Part shown: positions 1 through 6,673 of the stretch, piece after piece
How the letters are laid out: every line of letters begins with the position of its first letter
How positions within the stretch are numbered: position 1 is the stretch's first letter
Assembly: GCF_046292825.1 (NCBI RefSeq)
Contig: NZ_JBKBQG010000005.1
Location: 91,968 to 155,967, forward strand
DNA length: 64,000 nt
Direction: 5' to 3'
DNA from: Salinarimonas sp046292825
Lineage (GTDB): Bacteria; Pseudomonadota; Alphaproteobacteria; Rhizobiales; Beijerinckiaceae
The notes under the pieces: model-generated
Database searches by the model: none
Told to the model about the DNA's origin: nothing
What the model saw: the letters and a program-made list of their open reading frames with translations, nothing else
Made by a program: the position numbers and the translations under genes

Positions 1-2
1 TC

Positions 3-18
3 TTCACGCTTCGTTAAC
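3..18 (+). promoter_or_regulatory. CtrA-like box upstream of fliX
   Basis: The sequence TTCA, seven bases, then TTAAC matches the CtrA consensus TTAA-N7-TTAAC with one mismatch. It lies about 50 bp before fliX. CtrA control of early flagellar genes is well established in alphaproteobacteria; binding here is inference. Confidence 0.4.
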
Positions 19-65
19 CATGATCGGCGAGCCTCGCGGCCAGTCGGGGAAACCGGGAGGACTCC

Positions 66-509
66 ATGCGCATCGAAAGCCGCCCCGGCGCGGGACCGTC
101 CTCGACGTCGCGCACGCGCGGCACGAGCGGCAACACGCGCTTCTCGGTCGCCGAGGAGGCGCGCAGCGAAGCGACGGCGCGCCCGGCCGCTTCGGCCCCG
201 ACCGCGAGCCTCGACGCCATCCTCGCGCTCCAGGGCGAGCCGGATCTCGGCGAGCGGCGCCGGCGCGCGAGCGCCCGCGGCCGCGCGCTGCTCGACGGGC
301 TCGACCGGCTCAAGGCCGGCCTCCTCGCCGGGCGCGTGTCGCAGAGCGAGCTCGCCGCGCTCGAGGCCCGGCTCGTCGAGGCGCGCGAGCGTAGCGGCGA
401 CCCCCGCCTCGACGGCATCCTCGACGAGATCGAGCTGCGCGCCCGGGTCGAGATCGCCAAACTCGCGCAGCGGGACGAGCTCGCGCAGCGGAACGCGGCG
501 CCGCGTTGA
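66..509 (+). CDS. fliX: Flagellar assembly regulator FliX
   Basis: FliX is a small alphaproteobacterial protein that couples flagellar basal-body assembly to activity of the sigma-54 activator FlbD. The 147-residue product has a variable, disordered N-terminus. The conserved part begins around residue 48 with a SLDAILALQG-type segment, then a basic region with LLDGLDRLKAGLLAGR, and ends with the ILDEIELRARVEIAKL signature, which is diagnostic of the family. An SD-like GGGAGGA stands just before the ATG. flbD lies in the same window (62504), although more than 60 kb away because of the prophage and other genes. The family call is firm; the regulatory role is taken from the Caulobacter homologue. 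Confidence 0.9.
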   Translation: MRIESRPGAGPSSTSRTRGTSGNTRFSVAEEARSEATARPAASAPTASLDAILALQGEPDLGERRRRASARGRALLDGLDRLKAGLLAGRVSQSELAALEARLVEARERSGDPRLDGILDEIELRARVEIAKLAQRDELAQRNAAPR

Positions 510-529
510 GGCGCGCGCGCGTCTCGGCT

Positions 530-970
530 ATGGAGCGGGTGTCGCCCTCCCGCGAAAGGTCGCCGCGCGTGAAGCTCCTCCTCGTCGTCGCCGTCGCCCT
601 CGTCGATGCCGACCATCGCGTCCTGATCGCCCAGCGTCCCGAGGGCAAGGCGCTCGCCGGCCTTTGGGAATTCCCCGGCGGCAAGGTCGAGCCCGGCGAG
701 CGGCCGGAAGAGACGCTCATCCGCGAATTGCAGGAGGAACTCGGCATCGTCACGAAGGAAGCCTGCCTCGCGCCGCTCACCTTCGCGAGCCACGCCTATC
801 CCGACTTCCACCTCCTGATGCCGCTCTACATCTGCCGCCGCTGGGAAGGCTTCGTGCACGCCCGCGAGCACCAGGCGCTCAAATGGGTGCGGCCGACGGC
901 GCTCCGGGAATATCCGATGCCGCCTGCCGATGAGCCATTGATATCGGCGCTGATCGATACGTTGTCTTGA
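530..970 (+). CDS. mutT: Nudix hydrolase, MutT-like (8-oxo-dGTP diphosphatase)
   Basis: The 146-residue protein contains the Nudix box at about residues 51-73 (GGKVEPGE then REL-x-EELGI), which binds the divalent metal and hydrolyses nucleoside diphosphates linked to another moiety. Length and the LAQRPEGK-like and WEFPGGK segments match MutT enzymes that clear 8-oxo-dGTP from the nucleotide pool. I chose the ATG at 530. An in-frame TTG at 506 overlaps the fliX stop and would add eight residues. The gene follows fliX by 20 bp and may be co-transcribed. Substrate specificity cannot be read from the sequence. Confidence 0.85.
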   Translation: MERVSPSRERSPRVKLLLVVAVALVDADHRVLIAQRPEGKALAGLWEFPGGKVEPGERPEETLIRELQEELGIVTKEACLAPLTFASHAYPDFHLLMPLYICRRWEGFVHAREHQALKWVRPTALREYPMPPADEPLISALIDTLS

Positions 971-1039
971 TCCAAGATTTGATGACATTTGTGCATGAAA
1001 TAGGCGCACGTGCGATATCATGTCGCTGCCGAGTCAAGG

Positions 1040-1055
1040 TTAACGATCGGTTTAT
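1040..1055 (+). promoter_or_regulatory. Possible CtrA-like box in the 971-1147 intergenic region
   Basis: TTAA, seven bases, TTTAT resembles a CtrA site with two mismatches, inside the AT-richer stretch that precedes the hypothetical gene at 1148. This is weaker than the sites at 3 and 59842. Confidence 0.25.
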
Positions 1056-1147
1056 TGCATCCAGGCATTGCCTCCGCGCTTGACTCCAGGGCGCATCGCC
1101 GGAACTCTTACATCCATGCATCGGCGAGGGCGCGCGGACGGCGCGCG

Positions 1148-1519
1148 ATGGAGACGTCTATGATCCGCGTGGAGACGATCGAGGATCTGCACCCGGTCAT
1201 TCGTGATCGGATCAAGGCCAAGGTCATGCGTCGGCTCATCGCGCATATCCGCGATCGGCCCCAGATCGCCGACGAGTCTCTGCGCCGCATCTTCGGCTAC
1301 GACCGCGCGGAGCTCGAAGCCCTCTACGAGGGAGCCCTGGCATCGGCCGCGCAGGCGCCGGTCGAGGACGCGGCCGCGCTCCATGCGCGCGCGCAGAGCC
1401 ACATGCTCACAGGCCTCGCGCCGGCCGCGAACGACGCGCGCTCGGCGCCGCAGCCCGCCTCGGAGGAGCGGACCGCGCGGCCCGCGGGGAGCTGCTGCGG
1501 CGCGCGCGCGCGCGATTGA
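1148..1519 (+). CDS. Hypothetical protein
   Basis: The 123-residue product is not recognised. Residues 1-70 look like a folded helical domain with a basic middle (VMRRLIAHIRDR) and an acidic end (YDRAELEALYEGAL). The C-terminal third is rich in Ala, Pro, Arg and Ser and looks disordered, with a Cys pair near the end. Either ATG at 1148 or ATG at 1160 could be the start. A possible CtrA-like box lies about 95 bp upstream. The next gene begins 32 bp downstream, so the two may form an operon. Confidence 0.5.
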   Translation: METSMIRVETIEDLHPVIRDRIKAKVMRRLIAHIRDRPQIADESLRRIFGYDRAELEALYEGALASAAQAPVEDAAALHARAQSHMLTGLAPAANDARSAPQPASEERTARPAGSCCGARARD

Positions 1520-1551
1520 GTTTCGGACGAGACGAGAAGGAGAGACGAGCC

Positions 1552-2118
1552 ATGGCGAACGGCATCGGACACGGTCACGGCCACAATCACGCGCACGGCG
1601 TCGGGCAGGTCGGCGGGAACGCGCATGGCGGCGGCGCTTCGACGCGCGGGCCGGGCTCGGAATTCGACCGTCTCCTGACGGAGACCGCGAGCCGGCTCGG
1701 CGTCGAGGAAGGGACGCTGAACGTCGTCATGCACGAGGCGGAGGCGCTCTACGCCCCGCGCGCGGACCTCACCGAGGACCAGAAGCTCGCCGGCATGATG
1801 GATCACATCATGCAGCGGCTGAACCTGTCCGACCTCTCGAACGAGGACATGATGCTGCTCGCCGAGCTGTGCCGGCTGTGCCTCGACGAGTGGGAGCGCG
1901 AGGCGGCGCTCGAGGAGGGGGTGATCATCGAGCGGCCGAGCTTCTCGCCGCTCTCGCTCGGCATGATCTCCGGCCTCTCGGGCCTTCCCGGCATGCCGCC
2001 GCCGGGCCTGTCGGGCACGCCTTCCATGAACCGCCCGCCGCTCGACCGCAACGTCGCCGCGATGATCGCCCGCGAGATCCGCGAGGCGGCGCGGCGCGCC
2101 GCCGAGGACGAGCGCTGA
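1552..2118 (+). CDS. Hypothetical protein with His/Gly-rich N-terminus
   Basis: The 188-residue protein is preceded by a good SD (AAGGAGAGAC). Residues 1-30 are very rich in His and Gly (HGHGHNHAHG type), as in metal-handling or metal-chaperone proteins. Residues 35-115 form a probable helical domain with several Met and two Cys (ELCRLCLDEWE). A Gly/Pro/Leu/Met-rich segment follows, then a basic and acidic helix at the C-terminus. I do not recognise a family. The His-rich head suggests, but does not prove, divalent metal binding. The gene is convergent with the thioesterase and ends one base before that gene's stop. Confidence 0.6.
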   Translation: MANGIGHGHGHNHAHGVGQVGGNAHGGGASTRGPGSEFDRLLTETASRLGVEEGTLNVVMHEAEALYAPRADLTEDQKLAGMMDHIMQRLNLSDLSNEDMMLLAELCRLCLDEWEREAALEEGVIIERPSFSPLSLGMISGLSGLPGMPPPGLSGTPSMNRPPLDRNVAAMIAREIREAARRAAEDER

Positions 2119-2571
2119 TCAGGGAACGGCGAGCCCCTCGAGCGCCGCGCGCACCGGCTCGGGAATGCGCGTCGGGCGCTGCGTCGCGCCGTCGACATAG
2201 ACGTGCGTGAAGCGCCCGGCCGCGCAGGCGAGCGCCCCGCCCGCGCGAAAGATCCCGATCGCGTAGGTGACGGAGGTCTCGCCGAGCCGCGCGACCGCGA
2301 TGCCCGCCTCGAGCGCCTGCGGAAAGGCGACGCTCTCGAAGAAGGTGCAGCCGGTCTCGACGACGATCCCGTAGACCGGGCTCTCGCCGGGCACGAGCAG
2401 GTCCTTCTCGATCAGCCAGCCGTTCACGGCCGTGTCGAAATAGCCGTAATAGACGACGTTGTTGACGTGCCGGTAGACGTCGTTGTCGGCCCAGCGGGTC
2501 TGGATCGGCCGGAAGGTCGCGAACGCATCGCGCCCCGGCCGGGCGGGTCTCGTCACGCGCGCCTCCTGCAA
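2119..2571 (-). CDS. Acyl-CoA thioesterase, 4HBT hotdog family
   Basis: This 150-residue protein is a single hotdog-fold 4HBT domain. The motif around residues 26-40, with Asp residues followed by HVNN and YYGYFD, is the active-site loop and helix of YbgC/FadM-like acyl-CoA thioesterases, which hydrolyse acyl-CoA to free acid and CoA. A single gene, convergent with its left neighbour. The exact acyl substrate is unknown. Confidence 0.8.
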   Translation of the reverse strand: MQEARVTRPARPGRDAFATFRPIQTRWADNDVYRHVNNVVYYGYFDTAVNGWLIEKDLLVPGESPVYGIVVETGCTFFESVAFPQALEAGIAVARLGETSVTYAIGIFRAGGALACAAGRFTHVYVDGATQRPTRIPEPVRAALEGLAVP

Positions 2572-2623
2572 TGCCTCGCCTGCCGTGCCTGCATGCCATC
2601 GCGAGGAGGCGCGCGCAACGGCC

Positions 2624-2824
2624 TCAGAAGGTCGGCGGGTTGCCCGCGGGCTTGCCGGGGACGAGGTCTGGCTCCGCGCCGGGCTGCGCGGCGGGATCGC
2701 CGAAGCGCGGATCGTTCACGGGATAGGGCTTGGGACCCGGCCCGCGCCCCGGCAGGGCGTCCTCGCCGGGGGCGTGGGTCGGCTCCTTGGCGGGGCGCTC
2801 GCGGTCGCGATCGGTGTCTGTCAT
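2624..2824 (-). CDS. Small proline-rich hypothetical protein
   Basis: This 66-residue, highly charged protein is rich in Pro, Gly, Asp and Arg with no hydrophobic core, so it is probably intrinsically disordered. It contains a PYPVNDPRFGDP segment typical of short conserved alphaproteobacterial proteins of unknown function. An SD-like AGGAGA lies before the ATG. No function is assigned. Confidence 0.5.
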   Translation of the reverse strand: MTDTDRDRERPAKEPTHAPGEDALPGRGPGPKPYPVNDPRFGDPAAQPGAEPDLVPGKPAGNPPTF

Positions 2825-2903
2825 CGGCGTTCTCCTCGCGTGGTGGGTGCTGCGAGGTCAAGGAGACGGCCCGCCCGCGGGTTCCCGAGCCCCTCGCGCG
2901 GCC

Positions 2904-2932
2904 TTGCCAATCGGGCGGGCTTCTGTCATAAG
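2904..2932 (+). promoter_or_regulatory. Putative sigma-70 promoter for rpmI-rplT
   Basis: TTGCCA (2904-2909) and CATAAG (2927-2932) are separated by 17 bp, upstream of rpmI. This leaves a leader of about 125 nt before rpmI. In other bacteria L20 represses this operon through the leader; no structure is assigned here. Confidence 0.45.
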
Positions 2933-3063
2933 CCCGGCCTCGACCGGTCCGCCCGGCTTTTCAAGGGCTGCCGTGGCGGGTCGATTTGCTCGCAGCAGCA
3001 ACAAGGCGTGCATCAGGGGGGCGAGAGCCTCCGCTGGCGACGCGCGATCAGGAGAAGAGCGAA

Positions 3064-3264
3064 ATGCCCAAGATGAAGACCAAATCGGGCGCCAAGAAGC
3101 GCTTCAAGATCTCCGGGACCGGCAAGGTCATCCGTACGCAGCAGGGCAAGCAGCACGGGATGATCAAGCGTTCGAACAAGCAGATCCGCAATCAGCGCGG
3201 CACCGCCGTGATGTTCGAGGGCGATGCGAAGTTCGTCAAGCGCTACTTCCTGCCCTATTCCTGA
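3064..3264 (+). CDS. rpmI: 50S ribosomal protein L35
   Basis: The 66-residue, strongly basic protein begins MPKMKTKSGAKKRFKISGTG and matches the canonical L35 sequence and length. The start is the ATG at 3064 with AGGAGAAG upstream. It is followed 42 bp downstream by rplT, the conserved order. The usual upstream partner infC is not next to it in this window. Confidence 0.97.
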   Translation: MPKMKTKSGAKKRFKISGTGKVIRTQQGKQHGMIKRSNKQIRNQRGTAVMFEGDAKFVKRYFLPYS

Positions 3265-3306
3265 GCCGTCGCGCTCGCCGGTACCGAAATCACGGAGATC
3301 TAGACC

Positions 3307-3690
3307 ATGGCTCGCGTCAAGCGCGGCGTCACCTCGCACGCCAAGCACAAGAAGGTCCTGAAGGCCGCCAAGGGCTTCTACGGCCGCCGCAAGAACACGA
3401 TCCGCGCCGCCAAGGCGGCCGTCGATCGCGCGATGCAATACGCCTATCGCGATCGCAAGGCGAAGAAGCGCACCTTCCGCGCGCTCTGGATCCAGCGGCT
3501 CAATGCCGCGGTCCGCGAGCACGGCCTGACCTATTCGCGCTTCATCGACGGCCTCAACAAGGCCGGCATCGTCGTCGATCGCAAGGTTTTGTCCGACATC
3601 GCCATCCACGAGCCCGCGGCCTTCGCGGCCCTCGTCGAGAAGGCCAAGGCGGCGCTCCCGGCGGAGCAGCAGCAGGCCCAGGCGGCCTGA
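3307..3690 (+). CDS. rplT: 50S ribosomal protein L20
   Basis: A 127-residue basic protein beginning MARVKRGVTSHAKHKK with the GFYGRRKNTIRAAK segment diagnostic of L20. It binds 23S rRNA early in 50S assembly. In other bacteria it also represses its own operon at the mRNA leader. A strong intrinsic terminator follows at 3718. Confidence 0.98.
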   Translation: MARVKRGVTSHAKHKKVLKAAKGFYGRRKNTIRAAKAAVDRAMQYAYRDRKAKKRTFRALWIQRLNAAVREHGLTYSRFIDGLNKAGIVVDRKVLSDIAIHEPAAFAALVEKAKAALPAEQQQAQAA

Positions 3691-3717
3691 TCGGCCCGCA
3701 CATCTGTGAGTTCTATG

Positions 3718-3748
3718 GAGCGCGGACGTCAATGTCCGCGCTCTTTTT
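3718..3748 (+). terminator. Rho-independent terminator of rpmI-rplT
   Basis: A perfect 10-bp GC-rich stem (GAGCGCGGAC pairing with GTCCGCGCTC), a six-base loop and five T. It lies 27 bp after the rplT stop. Confidence 0.93.
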
Positions 3749-3811
3749 CGTCGACAAGGCGACGCAGTTCCGCTAACGTTCTCCCCGGGCCGCCGAGCGG
3801 GGGGAGCGCAT

Positions 3812-4075
3812 GTGAGCGAAGTTCAGAGCCTGATCATCCCGATGCTGCGCGAGATCCGCGGCGAGGTCCGCGTGATCGGCGAGCGCGTGAGCGAGCTCAC
3901 CGGGCGCGTCGGCGTGCTCGAGCAGCGGATCGGCGTCATCGAGCAGCAGAACGCCGTCGTGCTCCAGAAGCTCGACCGGATGGATGGTCGGCTCGACCGG
4001 GTCGAGCGGCGGCTCGATCTCGTCGATCCCGGTTTCGCCGAGGGGCGGGCTTCCTACCGGGGAGACGAGCGATGA
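3812..4075 (+). CDS. Small coiled-coil protein, first tandem paralogue
   Basis: The 87-residue product starts at GTG. After a short head it is almost wholly a heptad-patterned coiled coil with repeated RIGVIEQ and RLDRVERRLD blocks, and it ends in an Asp-Pro-Gly-Phe tail. No family is recognised; a structural or oligomerising role is likely. The stop overlaps the start of the next gene (ATGA), implying translational coupling with its near-identical neighbour. An SD-like GGGGAG lies upstream. Confidence 0.6.
   Translation: MSEVQSLIIPMLREIRGEVRVIGERVSELTGRVGVLEQRIGVIEQQNAVVLQKLDRMDGRLDRVERRLDLVDPGFAEGRASYRGDER
3893..4049 (+). repeat. Direct tandem repeat, copy 1 (about 157 bp)
   Basis: This stretch recurs at 4153-4309 with a constant offset of 260 bp and only a few substitutions. 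It encodes the shared coiled-coil body of the two paralogues. Confidence 0.9.
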
Positions 4076-4326
4076 ACGAGCCGGACAATCCGGTGCTTCG
4101 CTATCTGCGCCAATTCGACGAGCGCGTCGACAGGATCGGCGCGCGTTTGGACGAGCTCACCGGGCGCGTGGGCGTCATCGAGCAGCGGATCGGCGTCATC
4201 GAGCAACAGAACGCCGTCGTGCTCCAGAAACTCGACCGCATGGACCAGCGGCTCGATCGGGTCGAGCGGCGGCTCGATCTCGTCGATCCGGGTTTCGCCG
4301 AGGGGCGGGCGCCGTTCGCGCGCTGA
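4072..4326 (+). CDS. Small coiled-coil protein, second tandem paralogue
   Basis: The 84-residue product is a duplicate of the gene at 3812. Residues from about 28 onward are nearly identical, differing mainly in the N-terminal 25 residues and the last few. The same heptad repeats predict a parallel or hetero-oligomeric coiled coil. The two genes overlap by four bases. A recent tandem duplication is the simplest explanation. No function is assigned. Confidence 0.6.
   Translation: MNEPDNPVLRYLRQFDERVDRIGARLDELTGRVGVIEQRIGVIEQQNAVVLQKLDRMDQRLDRVERRLDLVDPGFAEGRAPFAR
4153..4309 (+). repeat. Direct tandem repeat, copy 2
   Basis: Second copy of the 157-bp unit described at 3893-4049. Confidence 0.9.
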
Positions 4327-4439
4327 GGGCGCCGGTTCGGCCTCGATCGCCGCCGCCCCCTTGCGGAGCGGGGCGGCTCTTGCGACAGGAGGGTAACCAC
4401 TCTTTACGAAGACATCCTCCCGCACTCGCCGAGGCCCCG

Positions 4440-5231
4440 ATGCGCGTCGCCGCCCTCAACCGCCACCCGGTCAAGAGCTTCACCCCGGAGCCGCTCCAGC
4501 GCGTCGACCTCGCGGCGGGCGCCTATTTCCCGGGCGATCGGCTGTTCGCCGTCGAGAACGGGCCGACGGGCTTCGATCCGGCCGCGCCGGTCCATCGGCC
4601 GAAGGTCGTCTATCTCACGCTCGCCCGCATCGAGGCCCTGGCGCGCCTCGCGACGCGCTACGACGACGAGACCGGAACGCTCGTCCTGTCGGAGGGCGGG
4701 CGCGTCGTGGCCGAGGGCGATCTCGCGACCCCCGAGGGCCGGGCCGAGATCGAAGGCTTTCTGATCGGCTTCCTCGGCGACGCGCTGCGCGGGCCGCCGC
4801 GCGTGCTCGTCGCGCCGGAGGGCTTCCGCTTCACGGACGCGCCGCACCCCTACGTCTCGATTCTCAACCGCGCGAGCCTCGCGGCGCTCGAAGAACGGCT
4901 CGGCGCGCCGGTCGATCCGCGGCGCTTTCGCATGAACGTGGAGCTCGACGGGCTCGCCCCTTTCGCCGAGCTCGATCTGGTCGGCAGGGCGCTCGAGGCG
5001 CCGTCCGGCCTGCGCCTGCGCATCCGCGAGCGCACGGTGCGGTGTGCCGCGACCAATGTCGATCCGGATACGGGGCAGCGCGACCTCGCCATCCCGAAGA
5101 CGCTCCTCCAGGCCTACGGCCATTCCGATTGCGGGATCTATGCCGAGGTCGAGGCGCCGGGCGCCCTCGCGATCGGCGAGCGGTTGGTCCTCGTCGAGGA
5201 GGGGGGCGGCCGCGAGCGGCTGCCGTTCTGA
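4440..5231 (+). CDS. MOSC domain-containing protein
   Basis: The 263-residue protein has an N-terminal MOSC beta-barrel segment (HPVKSFTPEPL with the Lys-Ser of the mARC/YiiM type) and a C-terminal MOSC core. In the core, a Cys in RTVRCAATNVDPDTG (about residue 202) is the conserved cysteine thought to bind the molybdenum cofactor or sulfur. MOSC proteins are linked to Moco sulfuration or to molybdenum-dependent reduction. The convergent neighbours moaE and moaD make the molybdopterin dithiolene, which fits a molybdenum-related role. Confidence 0.8.
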   Translation: MRVAALNRHPVKSFTPEPLQRVDLAAGAYFPGDRLFAVENGPTGFDPAAPVHRPKVVYLTLARIEALARLATRYDDETGTLVLSEGGRVVAEGDLATPEGRAEIEGFLIGFLGDALRGPPRVLVAPEGFRFTDAPHPYVSILNRASLAALEERLGAPVDPRRFRMNVELDGLAPFAELDLVGRALEAPSGLRLRIRERTVRCAATNVDPDTGQRDLAIPKTLLQAYGHSDCGIYAEVEAPGALAIGERLVLVEEGGGRERLPF

Positions 5232-5274
5232 GGACATCGCGACACGGGAGCCTCTGCGCCGAGGGTCCGCCCGG

Positions 5275-5736
5275 TCACCCCCAGCGGGCGGCGTCGGCGT
5301 CGTCCTGCGCCTTCGCCTCGACCCAGCCGCCGATCGTCCCGTCGGCGAGGTGCTCGCGCTTCCAGAAGGGGGCGCGGGTCTTGAGGAAGTCCATGAGGTA
5401 GTCCGCCGCCTCGAAGGCCGCGCGGCGATGGGCGGCGGCGGCGATCACGAGGACGATGTCCTCGCCCGGGCGGATCAGGCCGTAACGGTGGATCGCGAGG
5501 AGCCCCATCAGCGGCCAGCGCGCGGCGGCCTCCTCCGCGACGCGGCCGATCTCGCGCTCGGCCATGCCGGGATAATGCTCGAGCTCGAGCGCCGCGAGCC
5601 GCCCGCCCTCGTCGCGGCACAGGCCGGTGAAGGAGACGATCCCGCCGATGTCGCGCCGGCCCTCCGCCATCGCGCGGATCTCCGCCGCGAGGTCGAAGGC
5701 TTGCGCCTGGATGCGCACCACCGGAGCGACCGCCAT
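5275..5736 (-). CDS. moaE: Molybdopterin synthase catalytic subunit MoaE
   Basis: The 153-residue protein matches MoaE in length and sequence. Lys119 and Lys126 in the KTRAPFWKRE segment correspond to the active-site lysines. MoaE dimerises and receives sulfur from thiocarboxylated MoaD to convert cyclic pyranopterin monophosphate to molybdopterin in the cytoplasm. It follows moaD by three bases, the usual pairing. Confidence 0.93.
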   Translation of the reverse strand: MAVAPVVRIQAQAFDLAAEIRAMAEGRRDIGGIVSFTGLCRDEGGRLAALELEHYPGMAEREIGRVAEEAAARWPLMGLLAIHRYGLIRPGEDIVLVIAAAAHRRAAFEAADYLMDFLKTRAPFWKREHLADGTIGGWVEAKAQDDADAARWG

Positions 5737-5739
5737 CGC

Positions 5740-5997
5740 TCAGCCCCCCGTCATCGGCGGGAAGAAGGCGATCTCGCGCGCGTCCCCGATCTCGGCCTCG
5801 TGCTTGACGTGGACCTGGTCGATCGCGACGCGGATCACGCGCGCGTTCTCGAAGGCGTAGGCGTATTCCTCGCCGCGCGTCTTCAGATGGGCGATGAGGT
5901 CGGCCACCGTGCGCACGTCGCCGGGCAGGTCCACCGTCTCGTCGGTCTTGCCGATCCGCTCGCGCACCCAGGCGAAATAGACGAGCCGCACCGCCAT
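5740..5997 (-). CDS. moaD: Molybdopterin synthase sulfur-carrier subunit MoaD
   Basis: An 85-residue beta-grasp ubiquitin-like protein ending in Gly-Gly, the terminus that is adenylated and thiocarboxylated. The IAFFPPMTGG tail is diagnostic. It lies between pgsA (four bases upstream) and moaE in a leftward operon-like series. Confidence 0.94.
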   Translation of the reverse strand: MAVRLVYFAWVRERIGKTDETVDLPGDVRTVADLIAHLKTRGEEYAYAFENARVIRVAIDQVHVKHEAEIGDAREIAFFPPMTGG

Positions 5998-6001
5998 GGC
6001 C

Positions 6002-6580
6002 TCATTCCTCGTCGACGAGATAGCGCATGCCTGCGCGCATGTAGTCGTAGCCCGTGTAGAGCGTCAGCACCGCCGCGATCCACAACAGAACGAGCCCGAC
6101 GAGCGTCGTCCACGGGAACACCACGTTCCCCGCCGGCCCCGCGACCAGGAAGCCGAGCGCCACGAGCTGCAGCGTCGTCTTGTATTTGGCCACTTTCGAG
6201 ACCGGAACCGAGACCTTCAGCTCGGCCAGGAACTCGCGCAGGCCCGAGACCAGGATCTCGCGCAGCAAGATGATGATCGCCGCCCAGATGTGCCAGCCGT
6301 AGATCGTCGCGTCCGCGACCAGCATCAGGAGCACGGCGGCGACGAGGAGCTTGTCGGCGATCGGATCGAGCATGCGCCCGAGCGCGGATTGCTGATCCCA
6401 GGCGCGGGCGAGATAGCCGTCGAAATAATCCGTGATCGCCGCCGCCACATAGATCCCGAGCGCCCACCAGCGCGCCCAGTGCTCGTCCGGCCAGAACAGG
6501 AGCACGACGACGAGCGGCACCGCAAGGCAGCGCCCGTAGGTCAGGAGGTTCGGGAAGGAGTAGAAATTCGATCGAGCCAT
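6002..6580 (-). CDS. pgsA: CDP-diacylglycerol-glycerol-3-phosphate 3-phosphatidyltransferase
   Basis: The 192-residue integral membrane enzyme condenses CDP-diacylglycerol with glycerol 3-phosphate, the committed step to phosphatidylglycerol. The CDP-alcohol phosphotransferase signature is complete (D54-G55, A58-R59, G68, D72, D76), and several hydrophobic helices follow. I chose the ATG at 6580 (MARSNFYSFPNLLTYGR). The frame is open back to 6619, but the added residues do not resemble the family. It sits downstream of uvrC. Confidence 0.93.
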   Translation of the reverse strand: MARSNFYSFPNLLTYGRCLAVPLVVVLLFWPDEHWARWWALGIYVAAAITDYFDGYLARAWDQQSALGRMLDPIADKLLVAAVLLMLVADATIYGWHIWAAIIILLREILVSGLREFLAELKVSVPVSKVAKYKTTLQLVALGFLVAGPAGNVVFPWTTLVGLVLLWIAAVLTLYTGYDYMRAGMRYLVDEE

Positions 6581-6673
6581 GAAGCCTGCCGCGGGGGTCT
6601 CCTGCGGTGGAGAGAGCACGTCCGGTGCGGGCGCGTCAATGCACGTGCGAATGCGGCGCCGTCGTGATCACCC

